From JASHSH01 sp036490215 (GTDB taxonomy: Bacteria > Pseudomonadota > Alphaproteobacteria > Rhodospirillales > Magnetospirillaceae): DNA of 64,000 bases. Position 1 is the stretch's first letter; every line of letters begins with the position of its first letter. Below are positions 51,338-59,779 of this stretch, piece by piece. The position numbers were made by a program, and so were the translations under genes. The stretch lies in assembly GCA_036490215.1 (NCBI GenBank), contig DASXEH010000077.1:62001-126000 (forward strand), given 5' to 3'. The notes beneath the pieces were generated by a model that was not told the DNA's origin, ran no database searches, and saw only the letters and a program-made list of their open reading frames with translations.

Positions 51338-51964
51338 ATGATCACCGTCCACCACCTCAACAATTCCCGCTCGCAGCGCATCTTGTGGCTGCTCGAAGAA
51401 CTGCGGATTCCTTATGAGGTGGTGAAATATCAGCGCGATCCGCAAACCCGTCTGGCGCCGCCCGAACTCAAGGGGCCGCATCCGCTGGGCAAGGCGCCGG
51501 TGATCGAGGATGACGGCCGCATCGTCGCCGAGTCGGGCGCGGTGATCGAATACGTCCTGCGCAAATACGGCAATGGCCGCCTGGCGCCTGATCCGGCGCT
51601 GCCTGCCTATATCGATTACCTGCAGTGGATGCACTTTGCCGAAGGCTCGGCCATGCTGCCGCTGTTGCTCGCGCTCTATGTCGGGCGCCTGGGCGAAGCC
51701 GGCGCACCACTGAAGCCGCGCATCACCAGCGAGATCGCCAATCACCTCGGCTATATGGACAAGGCGCTGGAGGGGAAGGACTACTTCCTCGGCGACGAGC
51801 TGTCGGCCGCCGATATCCATCTCAGCTTCGTGGTCGAGGCTGCCGATGCACGCGGCTTCCTGAAGGATTATCCCAACCTGATCGCCTTCCGGGACCGCTA
51901 CCGTGCCCGTCCGGCCTGGCAGCGCGCGATCGAAAAGGGTGGACCCTTCACCCTGGGCAAGTGA
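51338..51964 (+). CDS. Glutathione S-transferase
   Basis: A 208-residue protein starting MITVHHLNNSRSQRILWLLE with the catalytic Ser/Asn in NNSRSQR, then GKAPVIEDDGRIVAESGAVI and the C-terminal helical domain YFLGDELSAADIHLSFVVEA with the N-capping Asp motif. It is a different subgroup from the GST at 42.1 kb, closer to Ure2p/GST3-type. Substrates are unknown. An AAGGAGCC lies upstream of the ATG. It lies 103 bp downstream of the GNAT gene. Confidence 0.94.
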   Translation: MITVHHLNNSRSQRILWLLEELRIPYEVVKYQRDPQTRLAPPELKGPHPLGKAPVIEDDGRIVAESGAVIEYVLRKYGNGRLAPDPALPAYIDYLQWMHFAEGSAMLPLLLALYVGRLGEAGAPLKPRITSEIANHLGYMDKALEGKDYFLGDELSAADIHLSFVVEAADARGFLKDYPNLIAFRDRYRARPAWQRAIEKGGPFTLGK

Positions 51965-52117
51965 GTCCGGTTACCGCACGCGTCGCGGTGCAGCAAAAAA
52001 ACGTCCTGCCGAATCAAAGGATGAGGCTCATTCGGCTGGTCTGACTTTTCGCAACTGCGAAAGAAAAATCCCGCGTTTTCCGAGGGTTAGCCGAGCCGCC
52101 CTCTATTCATTCCCGGA

Positions 52118-52148
52118 TTTTTGCTGCACTATAAAGGTGCAGCAAAAA
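52118..52148. promoter_or_regulatory. 12-bp inverted repeat upstream of maeB, with an extra half-site
   Basis: TTTTTGCTGCAC (52118-52129) and GTGCAGCAAAAA (52137-52148) are perfect inverted arms with a 7-base spacer TATAAAG. A third copy of the right arm with an extra A (GTGCAGCAAAAAA) lies at 51988-52000. The T-G-C-T-G-C-A type half-site resembles motifs bound by PhaR-type regulators in alphaproteobacteria, but this assignment is a guess. It lies 52 bp before the maeB start. Confidence 0.6.
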
Positions 52149-52199
52149 AGAGCCGTCCGTCGCCAAAGGCGGACTCATTGGTCCGGGAAGGATACGTCC

Positions 52200-54563
52200 G
52201 TGAGCATGCAGAAGTTCCCCGAGTCTGGGGAGTTGCCGGCCGCTATCGATGGCGCGAAGGTCCGCACGGTCACGCCGGTGCCGAACAGCGAGGAGGTCAC
52301 CGCCCGCAGCGATCTCGGCCGAGAGTCTCTTGCGATGCACGCCGCCGGCCGGCCCGGCAAGATCGAGATCATCGCCTCGAAGCCGCTCACGACGCAGCGC
52401 GATCTGTCGCTCGCCTACAGCCCCGGCGTGGCCGCGCCCTGTCTGCGCATCGCCAAGGATGCGGGCCTGGCCTACGACTACACGATCAAAGGCAATCTGG
52501 TCGCGGTGATCTCGAACGGCACGGCGGTGCTGGGCCTGGGCGATCTCGGCGCACTGGCCAGCAAGCCGGTGATGGAAGGCAAGTCGGTCTTGTTCAAGCG
52601 CTTCGCCGATGTCGACTCGATCGATCTCGAAGTCGATACGCGCGACGTCGATGAGTTCGTCAACTGCGTGCGATTCCTGGGTCCCACCTTCGGTGGCATC
52701 AATCTCGAAGACATCAAGGCGCCGGAATGTTTCATCATCGAACAGCGCCTGCGCGAGCTGATGAACATCCCCGTCTTCCATGACGATCAGCACGGTACCG
52801 CGATCATCGCCGCCGCCGGCATGATCAACGCGCTGGATATCACCGGCCGCGACATCAAGACCGCCAAGCTGGTGGTCAACGGCGCCGGTGCGGCGGCGAT
52901 CGCCTGTATCGAATTGCTCAAGGCGATGGGCATGACGCCGAGCAACGTGATCATGTGCGACACCAAGGGCGTGGTCTACAAGGGCCGCACCGAGGGCATG
53001 AACCAGTGGAAGAGCGCCCATGCCGCCGAAACCAAGGCACGCACCTTGGCCGAAGCGATGGACGGCGCCGATGTGTTCTTCGGCTTGTCGGTGAAGGACG
53101 CGGTGACGCCCGAGATGGTTCTGGCGATGGCCGAGAAGCCGATCATCTTCGCCATGGCCAATCCCGATCCCGAAATCGTACCCGAAGTGGCCAAGGCCGT
53201 GCGGCCCGATGCGATCGTCGCCACCGGGCGCTCCGACTACCCGAACCAGGTCAATAACGTCCTCGGCTTCCCCTACATCTTCCGCGGCGCGCTCGATGTG
53301 CGCGCCTCCACCATTAATGACGCGATGAAGATCGCGGCGGTCGAGGCGCTGGCGGCGCTGGCGCGCGAAGACGTGCCCGATGAGGTCGACGCAGCCTATT
53401 CCGGCCGCCGCCTGCGTTATGGGCCCGACTATCTCATTCCCGTGCCCTTCGATCCGCGGCTGATCTACAAGGTGCCGCCGGCTGTGGCGCGCGCGGCGAT
53501 GGATTCGGGCGTGGCTCGCCGGCCGATCGCGGATATGGAGGTCTATCGTGCCGAACTGGCCGCACGCCTCGATCCAACCACCGCCTCGATGCAAGCGATC
53601 TTCGAAGCGGTGCGCGCCAATCCGCAGCGCGTCATCTTCGCCGAAGGCGAGGAAGAGAAGACCATCCGTGCCGCGATCGCCTTCCGCAGTGCTGGCTACG
53701 GCACGCCGATCCTGCTTGGCCGCGAAGACCGCGTGCGTCAGACGGTGAAGTCGATCGGTCTCGGCAATTCGATGGACGGGATCGAGATCCTCAACGCGCG
53801 CATCTCCGATCGCCTGAAATACTACACCGACATGCTCTATGAGCGGCAGCAGCGCAAAGGCCTGCTGCTGCGCGATTGCCATCGACTGATGACGCAAGAC
53901 CGCAACGTCTTCGCATCGGCCGCCGTGGCGGCAGGCGATGCGGCGGCGATGGTCACGGGCCTCACGCGCAACTACTACCAGGCCTATGACGATATCCGCC
54001 GCGTGATCGATCCCGAACCGGGCCAGCTTGTTTTCGGCATTACGATCCTTGTGAGCCGCTCGCGCACGGTGTTCATCGCCGATACGGTGGCGCTCGAAAC
54101 GCCCACGCCGCCACAACTGGCCGACATCGCCTGCCAGACGGCGGCCAAAGCGCGCAGGCTGGGTCACGAGCCGCGCGTTGCGCTGCTCTCTTATGCGAAT
54201 TTCGGCAATCCGCCGAACCTCAATTCGGAACGCGTCCACCAAGCGGTCGATATTCTCGATCAGCGCGGCGTCGATTTCGAATACGACGGCGAGATGGCCG
54301 CCGATGTGGCGCTCGACCGCGAGTTGCTCGCGCTCTATCCCTTCTGCCGGCTGACGGCGCCGGCCAACATTCTCGTCATGCCGGGTCTCTATTCAGCCAA
54401 CATCGCGGCGAAGCTCTTGCAGAAGCTGGGCGGCGGCACGGTGATCGGTCCGGTGATCACCGGCCTGGCGAAGCCGGTGCAGATCACCACGATGGATGCC
54501 AGCACCACCGACATGGTCAACATGGCCGTGCTCGCCTGCCACGAGGCGCTTCGGCAGAAATAG
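52200..54563 (+). CDS. maeB: NADP-dependent malic enzyme with phosphotransacetylase-like domain
   Basis: A 787-residue MaeB-type protein. The malic domain has DLSLAYSPGVAAPCLRIAKD, HDDQHGTAIIAAAGMINALD and the NAD(P) loop VVNGAGAAAIACIELLKAMG (near residue 228). From about residue 470, RANPQRVIFAEGEEEKTIRA starts the phosphotransacetylase-like domain, which in this class binds acetyl-CoA as an allosteric effector. It decarboxylates malate to pyruvate, supplying NADPH. GTG 52200 has GGGAAGGA eight bases upstream; an internal ATG at 52206 is also possible. Confidence 0.95.
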   Translation: MSMQKFPESGELPAAIDGAKVRTVTPVPNSEEVTARSDLGRESLAMHAAGRPGKIEIIASKPLTTQRDLSLAYSPGVAAPCLRIAKDAGLAYDYTIKGNLVAVISNGTAVLGLGDLGALASKPVMEGKSVLFKRFADVDSIDLEVDTRDVDEFVNCVRFLGPTFGGINLEDIKAPECFIIEQRLRELMNIPVFHDDQHGTAIIAAAGMINALDITGRDIKTAKLVVNGAGAAAIACIELLKAMGMTPSNVIMCDTKGVVYKGRTEGMNQWKSAHAAETKARTLAEAMDGADVFFGLSVKDAVTPEMVLAMAEKPIIFAMANPDPEIVPEVAKAVRPDAIVATGRSDYPNQVNNVLGFPYIFRGALDVRASTINDAMKIAAVEALAALAREDVPDEVDAAYSGRRLRYGPDYLIPVPFDPRLIYKVPPAVARAAMDSGVARRPIADMEVYRAELAARLDPTTASMQAIFEAVRANPQRVIFAEGEEEKTIRAAIAFRSAGYGTPILLGREDRVRQTVKSIGLGNSMDGIEILNARISDRLKYYTDMLYERQQRKGLLLRDCHRLMTQDRNVFASAAVAAGDAAAMVTGLTRNYYQAYDDIRRVIDPEPGQLVFGITILVSRSRTVFIADTVALETPTPPQLADIACQTAAKARRLGHEPRVALLSYANFGNPPNLNSERVHQAVDILDQRGVDFEYDGEMAADVALDRELLALYPFCRLTAPANILVMPGLYSANIAAKLLQKLGGGTVIGPVITGLAKPVQITTMDASTTDMVNMAVLACHEALRQK

Positions 54564-54591
54564 GCTGCCGCACGCACATTTTTTCTTTATT

Positions 54592-54686
54592 CGTCATGCC
54601 CGGCCTTGTGCCGGGCATCCACGTCTTTGAGCAAGAAAGTCGTGGATGACCGGACGTGGGCACCGCTCGCATGCCCGGCCATGACG
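54592..54686. repeat. Long palindromic intergenic repeat, copy 3 (degenerate)
   Basis: Left arm CGTCATGCCCGGCCTTGTGC reads to CGGGCATCCACGTCTT. The right arm starts AAAGTCGTGGATG but is broken by a GACGTGGGCACCGCTC segment before GCCCGGCCATGACG. It lies between the convergent maeB and MFS genes. A T-rich tract (TTTTTTCTTTATT) sits just before it and would serve as a terminator tail for maeB. Confidence 0.88.
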
Positions 54687-54707
54687 AAAAATCAAAATAA
54701 GACGAAG

Positions 54708-55925
54708 CTAATGCGCCGGGCGCGGGCCGCGCGTTCGGCCGAGCAGAATGCCGATCACCAGCGCGGCGATCAATTGGCCGGCGGCCGAGACGATCATCAC
54801 CGCTTCGGGTGCGGCATCGTAGAGGCGGCCCATGATCGCGCTGCCGGCGAACCAGGCGATGCCGAAACAGGCATTGTAGGTGCCGAAGGCCGAAGCGCGG
54901 CGCTCGGCGGCGACCGAAATGGCGATCACCGCGCGCACGATGCCTTCCTGCGCGCCCATGCCGATCCCCCACAGCGCGACGCCGACAAAGGCCAAGATCG
55001 TGCTGCCCGACAAAGCACAAGCCGCTGCAAAAGCGGCAAGGGCGAGCGCGACCGCGAGCACAATCGCGCCCATCCGGTCGAACAGCTTGCCGCCGAAAAA
55101 GGCGGAGAACGCCTGCATCGCATTGGCCAGGGCATAGGCCACCGGAATCCAGGCCACGGGCAGCGTGCCGGTCTTCTGGAAATGAAAGGCCATCAGCGAA
55201 TAGTCCAGGGTCGCGGCTGCCACCAGACTCATCGTCACGACCACGATCCAATAGGTGCGGTGCAGATCCTGCGTCGCCACGCGCACCGTATTCATACGCA
55301 GCGATTCGGGATGGGGGAACAACCGCCACGCGGTGAACAGCGCGATGAAGCAGCACACCACCGGAATCGTCAGCATCGCGAAAGCAATCGCATAGTCGCC
55401 GCGCCAGGCCATTACCGCGGCCACGATCAGCGGGCCCAGCACGGCGCCGGTTTGATCCATCGCCTGATGCAGGCCGAAGCCCCAGCCATGGCCGGTCGCC
55501 TCGGTCGCGTTGGACAGAAGTGCGTCGCGCGCCGGATTGCGCAGTGCCTTGCCGGTGCGCTCGGCCACGATCAGCAATGCGGCCAGCTGCCAGCTTCCGG
55601 CCAGCGACAGCAGCGGCACCGCGCCGAGCTGGATGATGAAGCCGATGGTGACGAAGGTCCAATAGCGCCGCGTGCGATCGGCGAAGATGCCCGACAGCAT
55701 GCGCAGCGCGTAGCCGACGAGTTCGCCGCCGCCGGCCACGGCGCCGACGATGGCGCCGCTGGCGCCGAGCGTGGCGAGGAACGGACCGGTGGCGCTGCGT
55801 GCGCCCTCATAGGCCATATCGGCGAATAGGCTGATCGTGCCGATGGCCACGATGAACAGCACGGCATTGCGCCGGGCCAGACCAATCGCCGTTTGCTGGG
55901 CGGGAGACGATGCGTCGGGACTCAT
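54708..55925 (-). CDS. Major facilitator superfamily transporter
   Basis: A 405-residue protein with about 12 hydrophobic helices. The first is FIVAIGTISLFADMAYEGAR; the helix 2-3 loop has MLSGIFADRTRRYW, the MFS motif A counterpart G-x-x-x-D-R-x-x-R. AYALANAMQAFSAFFGGKLF then DRMGAIVL is the second-half equivalent. It resembles permeases of the YfcJ/drug-exporter type; the substrate is unknown. The start at ATG 55925 is used, with a GTG nine bases upstream as an alternative. Confidence 0.92.
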   Translation of the reverse strand: MSPDASSPAQQTAIGLARRNAVLFIVAIGTISLFADMAYEGARSATGPFLATLGASGAIVGAVAGGGELVGYALRMLSGIFADRTRRYWTFVTIGFIIQLGAVPLLSLAGSWQLAALLIVAERTGKALRNPARDALLSNATEATGHGWGFGLHQAMDQTGAVLGPLIVAAVMAWRGDYAIAFAMLTIPVVCCFIALFTAWRLFPHPESLRMNTVRVATQDLHRTYWIVVVTMSLVAAATLDYSLMAFHFQKTGTLPVAWIPVAYALANAMQAFSAFFGGKLFDRMGAIVLAVALALAAFAAACALSGSTILAFVGVALWGIGMGAQEGIVRAVIAISVAAERRASAFGTYNACFGIAWFAGSAIMGRLYDAAPEAVMIVSAAGQLIAALVIGILLGRTRGPRPAH

Positions 55926-56037
55926 GACGCGCACACGCTAGCGCCACGTTGCGCGGGCGTCAGCCCCTCAAATTGGCGCTTTCCATGACAGTGTCGTGAC
56001 GATTGGCGAGATATGCGGTGGGCCGCGTCAGTCCCGA

Positions 56038-59000
56038 TCAGTCATCCAGCACCTTGCGCACACGTGTCGCCAATTCACGACCGGCGAAGGGCTTGGGAAT
56101 CAACATCTGTCCCGGCTGCAACCGCCCCTGCCGGATCAGCGCGTCCTCGGTATAGCCCGACGCGAACAGCACGCGCAGCGTCGGCCGTGTCTTGGCGATT
56201 TCGGCGGCCAGCTGGTTGCCGTTCATACCGCCGGGCAGCATCAGGTCGGTCAGCAGCAGGTCGACCACGGTCGCGCTGTTGTTCATATGCTCAAGCGCCG
56301 CGTGCGCGTCGCTTACGGCGGTCACGCGATACCCCAACCGGCCCAGCGCGGTCTCGACGAATTCGCGCACCATCTCGTCGTCCTCGACCAGCAGGATGCG
56401 TTCGGTTCCGCCCATTGGTTTGGCCTTCGCCTCGACGGCGGCCGGGGCAACATTTCCTGTATCCTTTGCACTGCGCGGTAAAAACATGGTGACCCGGGTT
56501 CCTTCTCCGACTTCGGAATAAATATTGGCGTAACCACCGGACTGCTTGCAGAAACCATAGACCATCGCCAGGCCGAGACCGGTGCCGCGCCCTTCGTCTT
56601 TCGTCGTGAAGAAGGGTTCGAAGGCCCGCTCCAGCACCTCGGCCGACATGCCGGTGCCATTGTCGCTGACCGAGACGGCGACGTAAGAGCCTTCGACCAC
56701 GCCGGCGCGTTTGGCCAGATCGGCGTCGTCAAAAACGCGATTCTCCATCTCAATGCTCAGCCGCCCGCCGCCGGGCATCGCGTCGCGCGCATTGACGGCG
56801 AGATTGATGATGGCAGCCTCGAGCTGGCTTTTGTCGGCCTCTATCGCCCACAAGCTGTTGGCCGGCCTGATCGCGAATTCGATCTCTTCGCCCAGCGTCC
56901 GCTGCAAGATGGCATCGAGATCGACGGCCACGGATTTCAAGTCGATCGTTACCGGCGTCAGCATTTGGCGGCGGCCGAAGGAGAGCAGGCGCCGCGTGAG
57001 TTCCGCACCCTGCCGCGTCGCCTTGACCACGGCATCCGACAGCCGCCGCGCCGACTCGGGCAGGTCGACGTCTTCGCTCAACAGCGACGCACTGCCGAGA
57101 ATCGACGTCAGCAGGTTGTTGAAGTCGTGCGCAATGCCGCCGCTCAAGGCACCCAGCGATTCGAGCTTCTGCGCGTGCGCCATGTGCTCCTGAAGCTGGT
57201 TGTGCTCGTTCTGCGCTTTCTGGATTTCCGTGATGTCCATCAGCGTAGCGACGACGCTGAGCGGCACATTGTTGCCGTCGCGGGCGTATTCCGTTGCGCA
57301 TTGCAGCCAGCGGATATCGCCGTCGCCGCAGCGGATGCGGTACTTCGTCGATTCAACCAGCCGTCCGGCCATGATCGCGTGGCCGGATTGCCGCACACTG
57401 TCGCGGTCCTCGGGATGAACCGTCAGCAGGAACGCATCGAGGCTGGGCGGCACTTTCGGGTCCAGGCCGATGATGTTGTAAAGCTCGTCGGACCAATGCA
57501 GCGCGCCGGTGCGGAGATCGACCTCGACGCTGCCGATCCTGCCCGCGCTTTGCGCGCGGCTCAGATGTTCGCGGCTGCTGCGCACCTCTTCGGCGTAGGC
57601 GATCAAGGCCGCTTCCATATGGCGACGCTCGGACACGTCTTGCAGCGTGAACAGAATGCTCATCGGATTTTGCCGCGCGTCGCGCACCACCACCACTTGG
57701 CGCTGCAGCCAACGCACCGTGCCGTTGGGCCGGCGCACGCGGATTTCCACCGGCGGCAACAGCCCTTTGTGTTTCAGAATCTCGTCGCGCGTCATCAGCT
57801 TCGAGCGATCCTCGGACAGGATCGGCTCCATAAACGCCTGCAGGCTGGGCTTCACCACGGTGGGGTCGTACCCTAAAAGGCGCGAGAACTCGTCCGACCA
57901 ATAGGCTTCGCCAGTGCGCAGATCGAGCTCGGAGCTGCCGATCGCGCCCACGCTTTGGGCGCGCTGCAGGTGATCCTGGCTACGCCGCAGTTTGTCGGCG
58001 GCTTCCAGAAGCGCCATTTCCATCTGCTTGCGCGCGGTGACGTCGAGCAGGGTGGTGATCACCCGGATCGGCGCGCCGGTGACGTCCTTGAACGCCGTGC
58101 CCTGGCGCTGCACCCAGCGTACCAGACCGCTGGGCGTGACCAGGCGGTATTCGACCGGTTCGCCGATATCGCCCAGCCAACTCGCGCTGCGCAACCGCTG
58201 GGCGATCGACAAATCGTCGGGGTGAATACGGTCTTCGAACGCCTGATCCGATGGCTCGATTTCGCCTGGCTCAAAGCCGAGCAGCCGGTACAGCTCGTCC
58301 GACCAGCGCAACTCGCGCGTCCGCAGATCGCGATCGACGCTGCCCACGCGCGCGATGCGCTGAGCGATGTCGAGATGTTCGCTGCGGTTGCGCAGGGCCT
58401 CGTCGGTGGTCCGCAGGGCCTCTTCCATCTGCCTGCGTTCGGTGATGTCTTGGAATACTTCGACCAGTTCGGTCGATTTGCCGCTGGCATCGCGCACCAC
58501 CTCCGAATGGCGGTTCAGCCAGCGGGTGGTTCCATCGCCGCGCACGATCCGAAACTCAAACGGCGGAACGATCTTGCCCCGCGTGTCATCCAGGATCGCC
58601 GCACGCACATGCTCGCGATCCTCGGCATGGACCATCTTCAGGAAGGTTTCGAAATTGGGCGCGATATCGGTCGGCTTCAGCCCGGCGATGCGGAACATTT
58701 CTTCGGTCCAGATCGCTTCGCCCGATGTCAGGTTGATTTCCGAACTGCCCGAAACCGATATCCGCTGCGCGATCGCCAGATGTTCGCGGTTGAGCCGCAG
58801 CTTGACGACGCCGATGGGCAGGCGCACCAGCGAATTGCCGGCCGACTCGCCGCGATTCGACAGCTCGACGATCGTGCCCGTCGCCGCGCGCGGATTGCCC
58901 GCCGAATCACGCAGGATCGTCGACTCGGAATAGACCCATTGGATTTCGCCGGCGTCGCGCACGATGCGGTAAACGAGCGAATAGGGCTCGGCGGTGACCA

Positions 59001-59406
59001 TGCAACGCCGATGCGCTTCCACTGCCATCGGCCGATCGTCGGGATGGATGCGCTCGAGGAATGTGTCGATCGACTCATCATGCCGACCCGGCGGCACGCC
59101 GAAGAGACGGCACATCTCGATCGATACGACGAAGTGTTTGCGATGAGGCAGGTCGATATGCCATGTGCCAACGCGTCGGCTGTGGCCGCCCAGCGTCGCA
59201 CCCGCACTCTCGATGCGTGCGGCCGGCGTTATGGCCTCGCCAAACAGATCACGCACAGCGACAATCTCCCTCACATGGGCTGCGCGCCCACGCCCGTTGA
59301 AAGCGGTACGTCGCCGCTCAACGAAGACTCGCCCTTCGAATGCAACCCTACGGTCTGCGCCAGCGTCCCACCGCACGGTGACCTCCCTCGGAACGCGATC
59401 AAGCAC
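56038..59406 (-). CDS. Soluble hybrid histidine kinase with five PAS domains
   Basis: A 1122-residue protein without membrane helices. After a ~75-residue variable start come five PAS repeats, most opening with H-L-x-x-A-Q-x-x-x-x-x-G-S-x-E/D-x-D-L-R-T (for example HLDIAQRIARVGSVDRDLRT and HLSRAQSAGRIGSVEVDLRT). The kinase core has GGIAHDFNNLLTSILGSASL with His760 and the ATP-binding domain with SDNGTGMSAEVLERAFEPFF. The C-terminal receiver has Asp1054 in LLLTDLMLPGGMNG. It likely senses several cytoplasmic cues or a multimeric signal. It begins at GTG; a shorter start cannot be excluded. Confidence 0.92.
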   Translation of the reverse strand: MLDRVPREVTVRWDAGADRRVAFEGRVFVERRRTAFNGRGRAAHVREIVAVRDLFGEAITPAARIESAGATLGGHSRRVGTWHIDLPHRKHFVVSIEMCRLFGVPPGRHDESIDTFLERIHPDDRPMAVEAHRRCMVTAEPYSLVYRIVRDAGEIQWVYSESTILRDSAGNPRAATGTIVELSNRGESAGNSLVRLPIGVVKLRLNREHLAIAQRISVSGSSEINLTSGEAIWTEEMFRIAGLKPTDIAPNFETFLKMVHAEDREHVRAAILDDTRGKIVPPFEFRIVRGDGTTRWLNRHSEVVRDASGKSTELVEVFQDITERRQMEEALRTTDEALRNRSEHLDIAQRIARVGSVDRDLRTRELRWSDELYRLLGFEPGEIEPSDQAFEDRIHPDDLSIAQRLRSASWLGDIGEPVEYRLVTPSGLVRWVQRQGTAFKDVTGAPIRVITTLLDVTARKQMEMALLEAADKLRRSQDHLQRAQSVGAIGSSELDLRTGEAYWSDEFSRLLGYDPTVVKPSLQAFMEPILSEDRSKLMTRDEILKHKGLLPPVEIRVRRPNGTVRWLQRQVVVVRDARQNPMSILFTLQDVSERRHMEAALIAYAEEVRSSREHLSRAQSAGRIGSVEVDLRTGALHWSDELYNIIGLDPKVPPSLDAFLLTVHPEDRDSVRQSGHAIMAGRLVESTKYRIRCGDGDIRWLQCATEYARDGNNVPLSVVATLMDITEIQKAQNEHNQLQEHMAHAQKLESLGALSGGIAHDFNNLLTSILGSASLLSEDVDLPESARRLSDAVVKATRQGAELTRRLLSFGRRQMLTPVTIDLKSVAVDLDAILQRTLGEEIEFAIRPANSLWAIEADKSQLEAAIINLAVNARDAMPGGGRLSIEMENRVFDDADLAKRAGVVEGSYVAVSVSDNGTGMSAEVLERAFEPFFTTKDEGRGTGLGLAMVYGFCKQSGGYANIYSEVGEGTRVTMFLPRSAKDTGNVAPAAVEAKAKPMGGTERILLVEDDEMVREFVETALGRLGYRVTAVSDAHAALEHMNNSATVVDLLLTDLMLPGGMNGNQLAAEIAKTRPTLRVLFASGYTEDALIRQGRLQPGQMLIPKPFAGRELATRVRKVLDD

Positions 59407-59779
59407 CGATAGGTCCGCACATAGTCACCGCCAGCGCTTGCAGCGCCGGTTAGCGACCTAACCTCCTTTCTTTCCCTCGAGTCTTATCGCAGCACACTTC
59501 TAAGTAGCTATGAAAGGCGTATTTGGCGCATATCTGATTTCTTCAAGTATCGATGCCAAGCTGCCGTTCGCGCGCTCCCAAAAAAAGAGCGCATGTGTGT
59601 GCTTGAAATTCCATTCAGTATAAAATCATCTCAACGTAAAGTTGAAGCTCTCTGTCACCGTAAGGGGGCACCCGAGATTCCCTGAGAGCCGTCTAAGGGT
59701 CGATGCTTATCGAACGATCAGTCTTTGTAGGAAGGCGATAGGATTTGTTAAAACCTCGGCGCTATTGTCCTCTCCGACT
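59407..59779. other. 373-bp gene-free region between the multi-PAS kinase and the 2OG oxygenase
   Basis: The region is AT-rich against the genome average and serves two divergent genes. It has one clear inverted repeat, GCGCTC-CCAAAAAAA-GAGCGC at 59572-59592, and a TATAAAAT at about 59619-59626 that may be a -10 element without a matching -35 at standard spacing. No coding frame with a ribosome-binding site was found. Translation starting upstream of ATG 59780 gives non-conserved sequence. Confidence 0.5.

Noticed and set aside
52107..54242. A 711-codon open frame on the minus strand opposite maeB
   Set aside because: It is a by-product of high GC and codon bias opposite a certain gene. The translation is Arg/His/Asp-rich with no family resemblance.
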